Notes: generated by a model from the letters alone, not told the origin. A DNA stretch of 64,000 nucleotides from Gottschalkiaceae bacterium SANA (GCA_036323355.1 AP028876.1:2046001-2110000); one strand, 5' to 3'; numbered from the stretch's first letter, positions 27,098 through 36,845 are shown. A program made the numbers and translations.

Positions 27098-29287
27098 CTA
27101 AAATATCGACATTTGCTTGGCACTTCGGCGTTTTCCCTTGATAGACTCACCTGCCATCGGGATTCGATCTTTTCTGAATTTCTCCGCCCCAACAAGCAAA
27201 GAGTCTTCCAATTTTTCCACCATGGTCATTTTATTCGTTTTGTTCAAGCGAAGAACTTGCACACCTACCGTGTTCCTTGTCTGTTTTGGATTAATCAAGG
27301 AGGTATTAAATACCATGGCCCGCGCTTCGGGACCGTGATCCCGATAAACGACTAGATCAAAATCCTTTTCGACTCGCTGCATCCAAATCAATGGGGATCG
27401 ATCACTGTAAGCCTTCACCAATTTTCGGCGATTATTGACGGTCTGATAGCTTTCCATTGGAACCTTGGCAATTTTCCCCGATTCAAAGGCAAACAACATA
27501 TATCCCTGATATTTATCGGGTAAAATTGTATAAAGTGCAAATTCTCCCTTGGCGAATTCCAACAAGCTTGGCAAATACTCGCCCATGGCACTTGCTTTGG
27601 TATCCGACAATTCATGCAATTTCAATTTGTAGACATTGTTCTTATTGGTGAATACAACCAACTCCTCAATATTTCTTGTCACAAATTCTTGAGCAATTTG
27701 ATCGTCTTCCTTCAATTTCTGATCACTTGCCATGCGAAGAGATTGTGTCGTGATCTTCTTGACATAACCTTGTTCTGTTACGAACACATTGACATCATAA
27801 TCGGGAATGCTTTCCTCGATCTTTTTCGCTTCCAAGATTTTCGTTTTTTCAACCAGCTTCGTTCTTCGCTCAGTTCCGTAGGATTTTGTGATTCTCTCCA
27901 ATTCTTTGGAAATCTTAGTCTTCAAACGTCTTTCTGACTTCAAAGTCTTGTCAATCTCATCGATCGCCTCTGTTAATTGGAAAATTTCTTGGGTACGATT
28001 CACCAAATACTCACGGTTCAATTGGCGCAAACGAATATCTGCAACATAATTAGCCTGCAATTCATCAATTCGAAATGCCTGCATCAAACGTGGAACCACC
28101 TCAGCCTCGGCTTCTGTTTCTCGAATGATATGAATGGCTTGATCAATATCTAGCAAGAGCCGTTCCAAACCCTGCAAAAGATGAAGCTTTTCCGCTTTTT
28201 TCCCTCGCTCAAATTGCAGCTGGCGTTTCATGCATCCCATTCGGAATTGAATCCACTCGGTTAAAATTTCTTTAACACCCATCACCCGAGGTCTGCCATT
28301 AATCAAGAGATTGAAGTTACAGGAAAAACTGTCTTCCAGAGGAGTGTAGCGATACAATTGCTGTACGATTTCATCTACATTGGCACCACGTTTCAAATCG
28401 ATGGCAATACAAAGACCCTTAAGATCCATCTCATCACGAACATCAGAAACCCCTTTGATTTTATTGCTCTTCACCAAATCAATGGTCTTGTCAATAATCG
28501 CCTCTACTGTTGTGGTATAGGGAATCTCTTTAATTTCAATGCGTTTTCGGTCTTTCGATAAACTCCATTTTCCTCTCAGCCTGACTCCGCCCCGACCGGT
28601 CCGATAGATTTCTTCCATTTCACCGCGATCATAAAGCAGCTCGCCCCCCGTTGAAAAATCAGGTGCGATCAAGGTATCACTAATTGAATGATTGGAATCT
28701 TTCATCAAGGCCATGGTCGTTTGGCAAACCTCTTTCAGGTTGAAACTAGGAATATTACTCGCCATTCCCACCGCAATCCCTCGATTTGCATTCACCAAAA
28801 GATTGGGATAGGTCGTCGGCAATAAAACCGGTTCCTTCATTTGACCATCGTAATTATCGACAAAATCAACCGAGTCCTTATCGATATCCTTGAAAAGCTC
28901 CGCGGCAATTCCCGCTAGTTTTACTTCCGTATATCGACTTGCTGCAAATGCCATATCTCGAGAAGAGTGCTTACCAAAGTTACCCTTGGAATCAACATAA
29001 GGGTGCAAAAGAGCATCATAGCCCCTTGTCAATCGCACCATGGTTTCGTAAATCGCCTGATCACCATGGGGATTCAACTTCATGGTTGTTCCTACCACAT
29101 TGGCAGATTTGGTTCGGTGCCCCTTCAATAATTTCATCTGATACATGGTATATAGTAGCTTTCGATGGGAGGGCTTGAATCCATCGATTTCTGGAATTGC
29201 TCTAGATACAATGACACTCATTGCATAGGGCATATAGTTTTCTAATAACGTGTCCGATATTTTTTGTTCTTCTATATATGACTTCAT
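27098..29287 (-). CDS. parC: DNA topoisomerase IV subunit A-like (divergent ParC/GyrA)
   Basis: 729 residues. It forms the DNA-cleaving subunit of a type IIA topoisomerase with the preceding gene. The catalytic Tyr is Y119 in AASRYTEVKLA. The N-terminal block MPYAMSVIVSRAIPEIDGFKPSHRKLLYTMY is conserved. The quinolone-region sequence SANVVGTTMKLNPHGDQAIY differs from the common GDVxGKYHPHGD, placing it in a divergent clostridial clade. The C-terminal domain beyond about residue 490 is short and beta-rich. It starts 10 bases after parE. Confidence 0.9.
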   Translation of the reverse strand: MKSYIEEQKISDTLLENYMPYAMSVIVSRAIPEIDGFKPSHRKLLYTMYQMKLLKGHRTKSANVVGTTMKLNPHGDQAIYETMVRLTRGYDALLHPYVDSKGNFGKHSSRDMAFAASRYTEVKLAGIAAELFKDIDKDSVDFVDNYDGQMKEPVLLPTTYPNLLVNANRGIAVGMASNIPSFNLKEVCQTTMALMKDSNHSISDTLIAPDFSTGGELLYDRGEMEEIYRTGRGGVRLRGKWSLSKDRKRIEIKEIPYTTTVEAIIDKTIDLVKSNKIKGVSDVRDEMDLKGLCIAIDLKRGANVDEIVQQLYRYTPLEDSFSCNFNLLINGRPRVMGVKEILTEWIQFRMGCMKRQLQFERGKKAEKLHLLQGLERLLLDIDQAIHIIRETEAEAEVVPRLMQAFRIDELQANYVADIRLRQLNREYLVNRTQEIFQLTEAIDEIDKTLKSERRLKTKISKELERITKSYGTERRTKLVEKTKILEAKKIEESIPDYDVNVFVTEQGYVKKITTQSLRMASDQKLKEDDQIAQEFVTRNIEELVVFTNKNNVYKLKLHELSDTKASAMGEYLPSLLEFAKGEFALYTILPDKYQGYMLFAFESGKIAKVPMESYQTVNNRRKLVKAYSDRSPLIWMQRVEKDFDLVVYRDHGPEARAMVFNTSLINPKQTRNTVGVQVLRLNKTNKMTMVEKLEDSLLVGAEKFRKDRIPMAGESIKGKRRSAKQMSIF

Positions 29288-29297
29288 ACTTGTCCTC

Positions 29298-31271
29298 CTA
29301 GCTGATATCGATCATTTCTAAATATCGGTCACCATGGGTTTCGATATAGCTCTTACGCCCGGCAAGATCTTCTCCCAAGAGCATTTGAAAATGCGACTCA
29401 GTCTTTTCCAAATCTTCCGGCATAACTTGAATCAAACGACGACTCTCAGGATTCATGGTCGTTTGCCACATCATCTCCGGCTCATTTTCACCCAAACCTT
29501 TCGATCGTTGCAAGATGTATTTTTCATCACCCAAAGCCTTAATCACTTCCTGCTTTTCTTTTTCATTAAAGGCAAAGTATGTTTTGTGTTTGGTTTCAAT
29601 CTCAAAAAGCGGGGTTTCAGCGATATAGATTCTTCCTTCTTGAATCAAGGTCGGTGTCAGTCGATAAAACATGGCCAAAATCAAGGTTCGAATTTGATAG
29701 CCATCAACATCGGCATCGGTACAAAGAATAATCTTATTCCAGTTCAATTGATCCAAATCAAAGGAGGCCAAATCCTTGTTGTGTTTGCTTTTAATCTCAA
29801 TCCCACACCCCAAGACCTTAAGCAAATCCATGATAATATCACTCTTAAATATTTTATTATAATCCGCTTTTAAACAATTTAAAATTTTCCCGCGGACTGG
29901 CATCAGGGCTTGAAATTCAGCGCTTCTTGCTTGTTTTGTTGCGCCCAGCGCCGAGTCACCTTCCACAATGAAGAGTTCGCGTCTTTCCACATCTTTTGTT
30001 CGACAATTCACAAATTTCTTTACACGGTTGTTCATATCTACCGTGCCCGATAATTTTTTTCGAATATTTTTCCGTGTTGTCTCTGCCTTTTCACGGCTCC
30101 GTTTATTTACCAAAACCTGTGCAACGATCTTCTCTGCATCCAAGGGGTTTTCGATAAAATAAATCTCGAGTTGTTCTTTAACAATCATGGTAATAAATTC
30201 TTGCACAAACCGATTGGTAATCGACTTTTTGGTTTGATTCTCATAACTGGTTATGGTCGAAAAGGAATTACACACCAAAACCAAGCTGTCTTGTATATCA
30301 ATAAAAAGAATTTTCTTTTCATTCTTTGTATACTTGGTCTGCTTTTTAATTTCTCGATCAATCGCCGTCACAAAAGCAGAACGAATTGCCTTGTCCGGCG
30401 ATCCTCCATGCTCCAAATGACTGGAGTTATGGTAATATTCCAACATGTTAATATGGTTGTTGAATAAAAAGGCAATCTCAGCTTTTACCCGATATTCAGG
30501 CCGATCTTCGCGGTCTTTGCCTTTTCCCTCTTTTTGGAAATAAAAAATATTGGTGAATTCTTTAAATTCGGATACCTCTTTGACATAATCGACAATTCCT
30601 TGCTGATAATAATACTCAAAAGCCTCCCCTGTCTCTTCATCCTCTAGGATGAATTTCAATCCAGGATTGACAACAGACTGGCGACGCAAAACTTCTTGAT
30701 AGTAGCCAAGGGGAATCTTGATGTCCGTAAAGACCTCTAAATCCGGTCGCCATGTAAATGACGAACCCGTCTTACGGCTTGAAATAGCTTCCTTTTTTAG
30801 TCCGCCGACATTCTCACCCTTTTCAAAATGCAAGGTGTAACGCGTTCCATCTCGCTGAACCTCTACATCCATATATTCCGAACTGTATTGAGTTGCGCAA
30901 AGTCCAAGGCCGTTCAAGCCGAGACTATATTGATAATTTGCATCGGAAGAATGGCTGTACTTTCCCCCTGCATATAGCTCGCAGAATACCAATTCCCAGT
31001 TGAATTTTCCTTCATTCTTGTTGAAGTCAACAGGACAACCTCGCCCCTGATCCTTAACGGTTATGGATCGATCCTGGTGGCGAACCACCAATATTTCCTG
31101 ACCAAAACCCTCACGAGCCTCGTCAATTGAGTTGGAGAGTATCTCAAAAAACGAGTGCGAACATCCCTCTAATCCGTCAGAGCCAAAGATTACAGATGGA
31201 CGTTTCCGCACTCGATCCGCGCCTTTCAACGAGGAAATACTTTCATTGTTATATACTTTATTAGCTGTCAT
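29298..31271 (-). CDS. parE: DNA topoisomerase IV subunit B-like (divergent ParE/GyrB)
   Basis: 657 residues, the ATPase subunit. GHKL ATP-binding motifs: EILSNSIDEA (Mg-binding Asn), DQGRGCPVD and GLNGLGLCATQYSS. A transducer domain follows. The TOPRIM domain shows FIVEGDSALGATKQAR, MPVRGKILN and LCTDADVDGYQIRTL, ending SYIETHGDRYLEMIDIS. As in its partner, several motifs are offset from textbook GyrB/ParE. The SD (GAGGTGA) precedes the ATG and a promoter lies at 31301-31329. Confidence 0.9.
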   Translation of the reverse strand: MTANKVYNNESISSLKGADRVRKRPSVIFGSDGLEGCSHSFFEILSNSIDEAREGFGQEILVVRHQDRSITVKDQGRGCPVDFNKNEGKFNWELVFCELYAGGKYSHSSDANYQYSLGLNGLGLCATQYSSEYMDVEVQRDGTRYTLHFEKGENVGGLKKEAISSRKTGSSFTWRPDLEVFTDIKIPLGYYQEVLRRQSVVNPGLKFILEDEETGEAFEYYYQQGIVDYVKEVSEFKEFTNIFYFQKEGKGKDREDRPEYRVKAEIAFLFNNHINMLEYYHNSSHLEHGGSPDKAIRSAFVTAIDREIKKQTKYTKNEKKILFIDIQDSLVLVCNSFSTITSYENQTKKSITNRFVQEFITMIVKEQLEIYFIENPLDAEKIVAQVLVNKRSREKAETTRKNIRKKLSGTVDMNNRVKKFVNCRTKDVERRELFIVEGDSALGATKQARSAEFQALMPVRGKILNCLKADYNKIFKSDIIMDLLKVLGCGIEIKSKHNKDLASFDLDQLNWNKIILCTDADVDGYQIRTLILAMFYRLTPTLIQEGRIYIAETPLFEIETKHKTYFAFNEKEKQEVIKALGDEKYILQRSKGLGENEPEMMWQTTMNPESRRLIQVMPEDLEKTESHFQMLLGEDLAGRKSYIETHGDRYLEMIDIS

Positions 31272-31300
31272 TTAATCACCTCAAACTTTTCTATGACCTG

Positions 31301-31329
31301 ATTATATCAATAATTCTATAAGCGAACAA
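31301..31329 (-). promoter_or_regulatory. SigA-type promoter for parE-parC
   Basis: TTGTTC (31324-31329) and TATAAT (31301-31306) with a 17-base spacer, about 30 bases before the parE start. Confidence 0.6.
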
Positions 31330-31339
31330 GTATTCTATA

Positions 31340-31735
31340 CAGGCTTGTGGGCAACAATGAACATTGAGACAAAAAAGCATTCATGGTTTTTCGTCTAGCT
31401 TTTCATGTGTCGCTGCCCGCAAAGCGGGCGTGTGGGCGGTTGACAGACGCATACTTTTATTCCCGACTTGTAAGCATACCCCTATGGCTGACTTGTGTGA
31501 CCCACACATGGCCAGCAGGTAATCAGTGACTCATAGTGTAGCACAATGTGTCGAAAAACCATTAAGTCGCTTATAGCCCCTAGTGAAGGCAAATGCAGCA
31601 TCCTCGAATTTGTGAGCGTCATACATAGCCGACAGTCGTTTATGGTCTCTCCTAAGGGTGTGAGTATGCCATCAAATATTCCGATTGCTCCATGCAGGTT
31701 TTGACTGATAAAATTGGTCTGCTGTGCTATGATAA
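31340..31735. other. Structured intergenic region, possible ncRNA or mobile-element remnant
   Basis: About 400 bases with no reading frame of note. They are more G/C-rich than other spacers and full of inverted repeats. An 11-base perfect repeat (ATGGTTTTTCG at 31383-31393, complement at 31552-31562) encloses about 158 bases. Inside are GCCCGC-AAA-GCGGGC (31418-31432) and a TGTGTG/CACACA hairpin near 31496. Near 31626-31646 lies a 21-base near-palindrome around CGACAGTCG. This could be a structured RNA or a short non-coding element such as the ends of an IS200/IS605-type transposon. I do not recognise the family. Confidence 0.35.
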
Positions 31736-31756
31736 AAAGAAAAGGAGACTTTCATA

Positions 31757-33517
31757 ATGAGATGGAATCTAGATGCATTATATACAGGTTTTGATGATCC
31801 AGCCTATAAAAAAGATCATAAAGAATTGGCCCAATCGATTAACGCATGGACAGATTGGAGTGCTGCATTAAAACCTGATTCACCATCGGAACCAACACTT
31901 ATGCAATACTTGGCCTATGAAGACAAGGTTGCAAACCTCGCCAGTCAATTGCTGAATTATTGTTATCTGACTTTGAGCGTTGATGTCAATCACAGTTTGG
32001 CACAAAAACAGGTTGATCAATTACAAACCCTTTTAACAGAGCTTACCCTGCCGAGTGTTCAATTCAAGCGTTGGATGAAGGCGAAATGGCCTGTCGCGCT
32101 GCCGAAATTTTCAGCAGAAGAACTCACAGCTCACAGCTACCACTTGCAAGAAGTCTATGAAGCATCGCAATATATGCTGGAAGATGCGCAGGAAGTTTTG
32201 CTTTCCAAGCTGGCCTTGACCGGTTCCAATGCTTGGACACAATTACACGGTAACCTCACTGCAAATCTCATGGTGGATTTTGAAGATCCCGAAAAGGACT
32301 CTGTTCCCCTATCCGTTGCCAGAAACCTCGCTTATGATCCCGATCCTTCGGTACGAAAAGTCGGCTACCAAGCGGAACTGAAAAGCTATAAGAAAATCGA
32401 GCACAGTGCTGCCGCAGCCTTAAATAGCATCAAGGGAGAAGTGCTTTCCGTTTGCTCCATGCGTGGTTTTCAATCACCTTTGGACGAAACCTTATTTGTT
32501 TCCCGCATGGATCAAAAAACCCTTGCCACCATGATTGAAGTCATGGAATCCTACCTACCTGTCTTCCGCAGCTACCTAAAACGAAAGGGTGAAATACTCG
32601 GTCATTCCAAAGGCCTGCCCTTTTATGATCTTTTTGCTCCAATGGGTGAAAGTTCAAAAACGTTTACTTTCGAGGAAGCCGAAAGTTATATTACAGAAAA
32701 CTTCAGTTCCTTCAGTGAAGATTTATCTTCCTTTGCGGGCCGCGCCTTCCAAGAAAACTGGATTGATGCTCAACCGAGAGCCGGAAAATCTGGTGGAGCA
32801 TTTTGCGCCAGCATTCATCCCATCGGAGAATCCCGAATCATGTCCAACTTTACAGGCACTTTCAGTGATGTAATTACACTGGCACATGAACTTGGTCATG
32901 GTTTTCATTCCCATGTTTTGATGAACGAATCCATACTCAATGCAGATTACCCTATGCCTTTGGCTGAAACCGCATCGATCTTCTCAGAGACTATCGTTAT
33001 GCAATCTGCATTGAAAGAAGCAAGCGAAAAAGAAAAGTTAATGCTCTTAGAATCCAGTCTTCAGGATGCGACTCAAGTCATTGTCGATATTTTAAGCCGT
33101 TTCTACTTTGAAGATGCAGTCTTTGCAAAACGACCATCGGGTCCTTTATCCGTTTCCGAACTCAATGAAATCATGCTAGACGCACAAAGCCGAACCTATG
33201 GAGAGGCACTTTCTGAAGAAAAACATCCAGCTATGTGGATTAACAAGTCCCATTACTATGAAGCTGGCATGAATTATTACAACTTCCCATACGCATTTGG
33301 TCTCTTGTTCGCCAAAGGGCTGTATCGAAAATCGCTAGATATGGGACCAGCCTTTGTTGATCAATATGTTCAACTGCTTCGACTTACCGGCCAGGAATCA
33401 GTGTACGACGTACCTGCTTCCATCGGTATCGATCTTCATGATCCGGAGTTCTGGATCGGTTCCCTTGAAATTCTTAAGGCTGATGTTGACGAATTCCTTG
33501 CTTTAACAGCAAAATAA
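31757..33517 (+). CDS. pepF: M3 family oligoendopeptidase (PepF type)
   Basis: 586 residues, full length. It is a cytoplasmic zinc peptidase that trims short peptides. The zinc site is LAHELGHGFHS (HExxH) with a third ligand in PLAETASIFSETIV about 25 residues on. The N-terminal half is the helical oligoendopeptidase-F domain. No signal peptide. The SD AAGGAG precedes the ATG. Plus strand, transcribed alone between the structured spacer and a strong terminator. Confidence 0.94.
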   Translation: MRWNLDALYTGFDDPAYKKDHKELAQSINAWTDWSAALKPDSPSEPTLMQYLAYEDKVANLASQLLNYCYLTLSVDVNHSLAQKQVDQLQTLLTELTLPSVQFKRWMKAKWPVALPKFSAEELTAHSYHLQEVYEASQYMLEDAQEVLLSKLALTGSNAWTQLHGNLTANLMVDFEDPEKDSVPLSVARNLAYDPDPSVRKVGYQAELKSYKKIEHSAAAALNSIKGEVLSVCSMRGFQSPLDETLFVSRMDQKTLATMIEVMESYLPVFRSYLKRKGEILGHSKGLPFYDLFAPMGESSKTFTFEEAESYITENFSSFSEDLSSFAGRAFQENWIDAQPRAGKSGGAFCASIHPIGESRIMSNFTGTFSDVITLAHELGHGFHSHVLMNESILNADYPMPLAETASIFSETIVMQSALKEASEKEKLMLLESSLQDATQVIVDILSRFYFEDAVFAKRPSGPLSVSELNEIMLDAQSRTYGEALSEEKHPAMWINKSHYYEAGMNYYNFPYAFGLLFAKGLYRKSLDMGPAFVDQYVQLLRLTGQESVYDVPASIGIDLHDPEFWIGSLEILKADVDEFLALTAK

Positions 33518-33563
33518 ACAAAAAAATCTCCAAGATAAATCCTTGAAGATTCTTATGAATACA

Positions 33564-33602
33564 AAGGTGCAGGCCTCTTCAAGACGGAGAGGCCTGCACC
33601 TT
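33564..33602. terminator. Bidirectional terminator between pepF and lplA
   Basis: A 15-bp perfect stem (AAGGTGCAGGCCTCT with its complement), 9-base loop, with A/T-rich flanks. It serves the convergent genes pepF (+) and lplA (-). A second weaker hairpin precedes it at about 33526-33550. Confidence 0.85.
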
Positions 33603-33608
33603 ATTTAT

Positions 33609-34595
33609 TTAAAATTCTGCTATGGCTATCCAATCGATCAAATCGGCTTTCATTGTCGCTTGCAAATCATCTTCTGTCTCCAGCTCTGCCAGCTGATTGC
33701 AAATGGCATCCTTCTCGAAACTAATCCCTTTTATTGCTAAAGAACAAGAACGAACAAAGCCAACATCCATGGCATCCGAATAGAAAACGCCGTTCTCAAT
33801 GTTACCAGACTTTAATTGAACATTAAAATCGACAAGCCCCCAAGGGAATTTTTTCTCTAGTGCAAGGTCAAATTTTGGTGTCTCTCCAAATCGCCATTCC
33901 CACGACGCATACTTTGCTTCAATCTCGGCCTTTCTGTTCTCTGCAATCTCAATGCTCTCCAAACTTTCTTGACCGTATACCTGAAGAAAAGCAGTTTTCA
34001 ATGCATCTTTTAATAGCCCTAAGGTGATTTCAGGGTTCTCTACTTTTAAGTTAGTTACCCGCGAACGGACTGAATCGATTCCCTTCGACTGAATCTTCAA
34101 TTTCGAAACCTGCAAATAGGTCATCAAATGATCCAGATCCACATCAAACATCAAGGTTCCGTGATGATAGGCCATGGTCTTTCCAAAATAGAAAGCATTC
34201 CCCGAAAACTTTTTTCCATTGACGAGCAAATCATTCCGTCCAGAAAACTCAGCTTCAATGCCCAAAAGCTTTAGGCCGTCCACAATTACTTGCAATTGCT
34301 TGTTAAGATTATAGAGCTTTTTCCCAACAACAAAGGTGAAATTCAGATTTCCAGCATCATGAAAAACCGCTCCGCCACCAGACAATCTCCGTGCCAATTT
34401 GCCACCGGCTTCTTCAAGCATCTCGGTTCGGCATTCTTTCCATGGATTCTGATTACGGCCAATAACAACCGTTTTTTCATTCTGCCATAGATACAAACAG
34501 ATTTCATCCTCGCCCACCTGCTCCAATAAAGCTTCTTCCAGTGCCAGGTTTTCAAAAGGATCCATGGTTAAACTTTCATAGTAACGACACTTCAT
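33609..34595 (-). CDS. lplA: Lipoate-protein ligase A
   Basis: 328 residues, the two-domain form. It activates lipoate with ATP and attaches it to lipoyl domains. Conserved motifs: RRLSGGGAVFHDAGNLNFTFV, the lipoyl-AMP site GRNDLLVNGKKFSGNAFYF with the key Lys, and HGTLMFDVDLDHLMTYL. The C-terminal accessory domain (about residues 245-328) is present. Its ATG overlaps the stop of the RNA methyltransferase gene. No lipoyl-dependent complex is in the window. Confidence 0.94.
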   Translation of the reverse strand: MKCRYYESLTMDPFENLALEEALLEQVGEDEICLYLWQNEKTVVIGRNQNPWKECRTEMLEEAGGKLARRLSGGGAVFHDAGNLNFTFVVGKKLYNLNKQLQVIVDGLKLLGIEAEFSGRNDLLVNGKKFSGNAFYFGKTMAYHHGTLMFDVDLDHLMTYLQVSKLKIQSKGIDSVRSRVTNLKVENPEITLGLLKDALKTAFLQVYGQESLESIEIAENRKAEIEAKYASWEWRFGETPKFDLALEKKFPWGLVDFNVQLKSGNIENGVFYSDAMDVGFVRSCSLAIKGISFEKDAICNQLAELETEDDLQATMKADLIDWIAIAEF

Positions 34596-35326
34596 TTTCT
34601 TTTTGTCCTCCGTTGTCTGCTCATTTCAAATCCAATAACAGCCGCTGCCGCTTCCGCTGAAATGGACTGCGAAAACTCTCGACCATAAGGAATTTGCAAC
34701 AATCGATCGCAATGGCTTAAGAAAGAACGCGTAACACCACGTTTTTCTCCCCCAATAAATAAAAATACATTCCCCGTTAAATCGACTTCATAAAGATCTT
34801 CAGCATCTGTATTCGAAGTTGCAAAGACCTCGAATCCATTGGCTTGGAAAAAGCTTGCCGCTTCCTCTGCCGTTTCCATCACACTCATGGCAATTCGTTC
34901 CGTTGCTCCAGCCGACGAGCGCGCCACAATGGTTGTAGAATCCATCCAGTTTCTTGGTCGCACAATCAATCCATCGCATCCAGCGGCATACAAGCTTCGC
35001 ACGGCAAATCCAAAGTTATAGGGATCTTCAATCCCGTCAATCATGGCAATAAAGCAATTCTTTTTCCCTTTGATCATCTTTTCAATGGGCATAAAGGAGC
35101 GCGCACTTGCCGTTGCAACGATGCCTCCATGAGAATTCCCCGTTGCCCGTTCCGCCAGTTTTTCTCCAGAAACATATTCAACTGGAATACTCTTCTGTTT
35201 GGCCAATTTTAATACCTTTCGAAATTTATCTCTTCTTTTGTTTTTATTAATCCAAATCGATGAAATGGTTCGTGACCTAGATTCCAATACCGCCTCAATC
35301 GAGACCTTGCCTTCTAAAATTTGCAT
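34592..35326 (-). CDS. TrmH/RlmB family RNA 2'-O-methyltransferase
   Basis: 244 residues. The N-terminal substrate-binding domain (about residues 1-78) starts MQILEGKVSIEAVLESRS. The SPOUT methyltransferase domain has the three family motifs: NFGFAVRSLYAAGCDG, FLFIGGEKRGV and IPYGREFSQSISAEAAAAV. The last motif departs from the usual SLNVSVA pattern, so the target (rRNA or tRNA) is unclear. It is translationally coupled to lplA by a 4-base overlap. SD GAGGA is upstream. Confidence 0.9.
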   Translation of the reverse strand: MQILEGKVSIEAVLESRSRTISSIWINKNKRRDKFRKVLKLAKQKSIPVEYVSGEKLAERATGNSHGGIVATASARSFMPIEKMIKGKKNCFIAMIDGIEDPYNFGFAVRSLYAAGCDGLIVRPRNWMDSTTIVARSSAGATERIAMSVMETAEEAASFFQANGFEVFATSNTDAEDLYEVDLTGNVFLFIGGEKRGVTRSFLSHCDRLLQIPYGREFSQSISAEAAAAVIGFEMSRQRRTKRK

Positions 35327-35420
35327 ACGATTATCCTCAATTCTTACTTTCGTTTATTTCGTTCTTTAAGATTTTATTATATAATATCACATAGACAGCT
35401 ATCATGAGGAGGGAATTTTA

Positions 35421-36815
35421 ATGAAAAAAGAATACCGCAATTTAATGACCAATCCCGACAAAGACGTCTTTATCCCGCTAGGACCTTCGGTTCTTAACGC
35501 CATGTTGATGAGTAAAGTCAGCAGACAAAAGGAAGGCTTTCGCGATGATTTGATTCATATGGTGGAAGATGATCTTGTGAATTTGCCCAAACAAGACGTT
35601 CTTTCGCAGTTTAAAAAATCTTTTGTCGTTGCTAACGGATTTATGGAAAAATGGGGTGTCAATTATGGACACTCTTCGATTAAGGAACTTGATCACATCC
35701 AAATGTGCTTGGAAAACCGAAGCCGTTGGTTTACAGAGATCATAGAAACCCTTCATAACAATCAATATTGGTCATACATTGAGTATTCTTTGCGTTATAA
35801 TCCGCCCAAAGATTTTATCATTCCATCAGAGCTGGATCAGAAGCCTGAACTCAAAGAGGCCTATGTCGACTTCTGCCGCTATACATTCAAGGAATATGAA
35901 AAATTGCAAGAAGAATTTCAAATCCTACTCGCAGAGCGCTATCCTGATAAAAGTGAATCTGATATCAAAAAACTCGCTTTTGAAAATGCACGAAATGTCC
36001 TTCCGCTTGCTACCAAAGCCAATATGGGACTTGCCGTTAATCTTCGTGCCTTCTGTGATGGATTGTCCGAATTGCTCTGCCACGAGAAATACTCGTCAGA
36101 GATTTCAGAAACAGCGACGCTGATGAAGGAAGAAGGAGAAATCGTCTCTCCTGGCATGGTTCGCCATGCTGATCCAACCCCCTACCTTCAGTCTTATGTC
36201 GATAATTTCTATCAGCCGATTGAAGTGGCGGCAGAGAAAAAAAGAAAGATCTATGCTCATCCTCTTGTGAACGTAACCGGTGAGTTTGATACTCATCGCA
36301 TAAAGAACTTGCGCGGCGTTGGCGATCTCAGTCTAATGACCCGTTTCTCCAATGTGCCCACAACTTTTTCCGCCATTGGGAAAGATGTTTCTTTGCTGAT
36401 GAGCGAAGCCTGTCACCATCAATTTATTCGACACCGTACCTTTGACTATTTGACCTATTTGCCAAATGTTGATTTCGGCCTACTTTTACCGCCTGAACTG
36501 GTTCAAGACCGAGATCACCCAGTGGCAAAATCCATCGAAAAAAGTTTGATCGCTGTTTATAAACGATCGTGCAGCATTTACGATCAAGCCATGGATGCCG
36601 GATTAATCGGTGTTGCTCCCTATGTTGTCATCAACGCCAACATGCGTCAACTTGACTTCTTTGGCAATCTTTTCGCCATGACAAGATTCATCACCTTGCG
36701 AACAGAGAAACACGCTCAGGATGAAATTCGATTTATCGCTCATCAATTGGATGATGCCTATCAAGAGATCAATACACTGATCCCGGGATTTCATGTGAAT
36801 CGACAATTAGACTAG
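35421..36815 (+). CDS. FAD-dependent thymidylate synthase-like protein, double-length
   Basis: 464 residues, about twice the length of classical ThyX. Two ThyX-like halves can be seen. The first has NYGHSSIKELDHI (81-93), ENRSRWF (99) and ARNVLPLATKANMGLAVNLRAF (190-211). The second has FIRHRTFDYLTYLPNVDFG (336-353, with RHR at 337-339) and YVVINANMRQLDFFGNLFAMTRFITLR with HAQDEIRF. The standard RHRxxSxNxxSxR signature is broken after RHR. A classic TMP synthase role is therefore doubtful; a related FAD-dependent methylation is possible. SD GAGGAGGG. Monocistronic, with a strong terminator. Confidence 0.8.
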   Translation: MKKEYRNLMTNPDKDVFIPLGPSVLNAMLMSKVSRQKEGFRDDLIHMVEDDLVNLPKQDVLSQFKKSFVVANGFMEKWGVNYGHSSIKELDHIQMCLENRSRWFTEIIETLHNNQYWSYIEYSLRYNPPKDFIIPSELDQKPELKEAYVDFCRYTFKEYEKLQEEFQILLAERYPDKSESDIKKLAFENARNVLPLATKANMGLAVNLRAFCDGLSELLCHEKYSSEISETATLMKEEGEIVSPGMVRHADPTPYLQSYVDNFYQPIEVAAEKKRKIYAHPLVNVTGEFDTHRIKNLRGVGDLSLMTRFSNVPTTFSAIGKDVSLLMSEACHHQFIRHRTFDYLTYLPNVDFGLLLPPELVQDRDHPVAKSIEKSLIAVYKRSCSIYDQAMDAGLIGVAPYVVINANMRQLDFFGNLFAMTRFITLRTEKHAQDEIRFIAHQLDDAYQEINTLIPGFHVNRQLD

Positions 36816-36845
36816 CGGTAAACAACAAAACCATCTGTAAATTAC

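Noticed and set aside
31340-31756. T-box, tmRNA, or 6S RNA in the gap before pepF
   Set aside because: No T-box AGGGTGGNACCGCG core, no tmRNA tRNA-like end, and no clear 6S closing stem with central bubble; left as an unknown structure.
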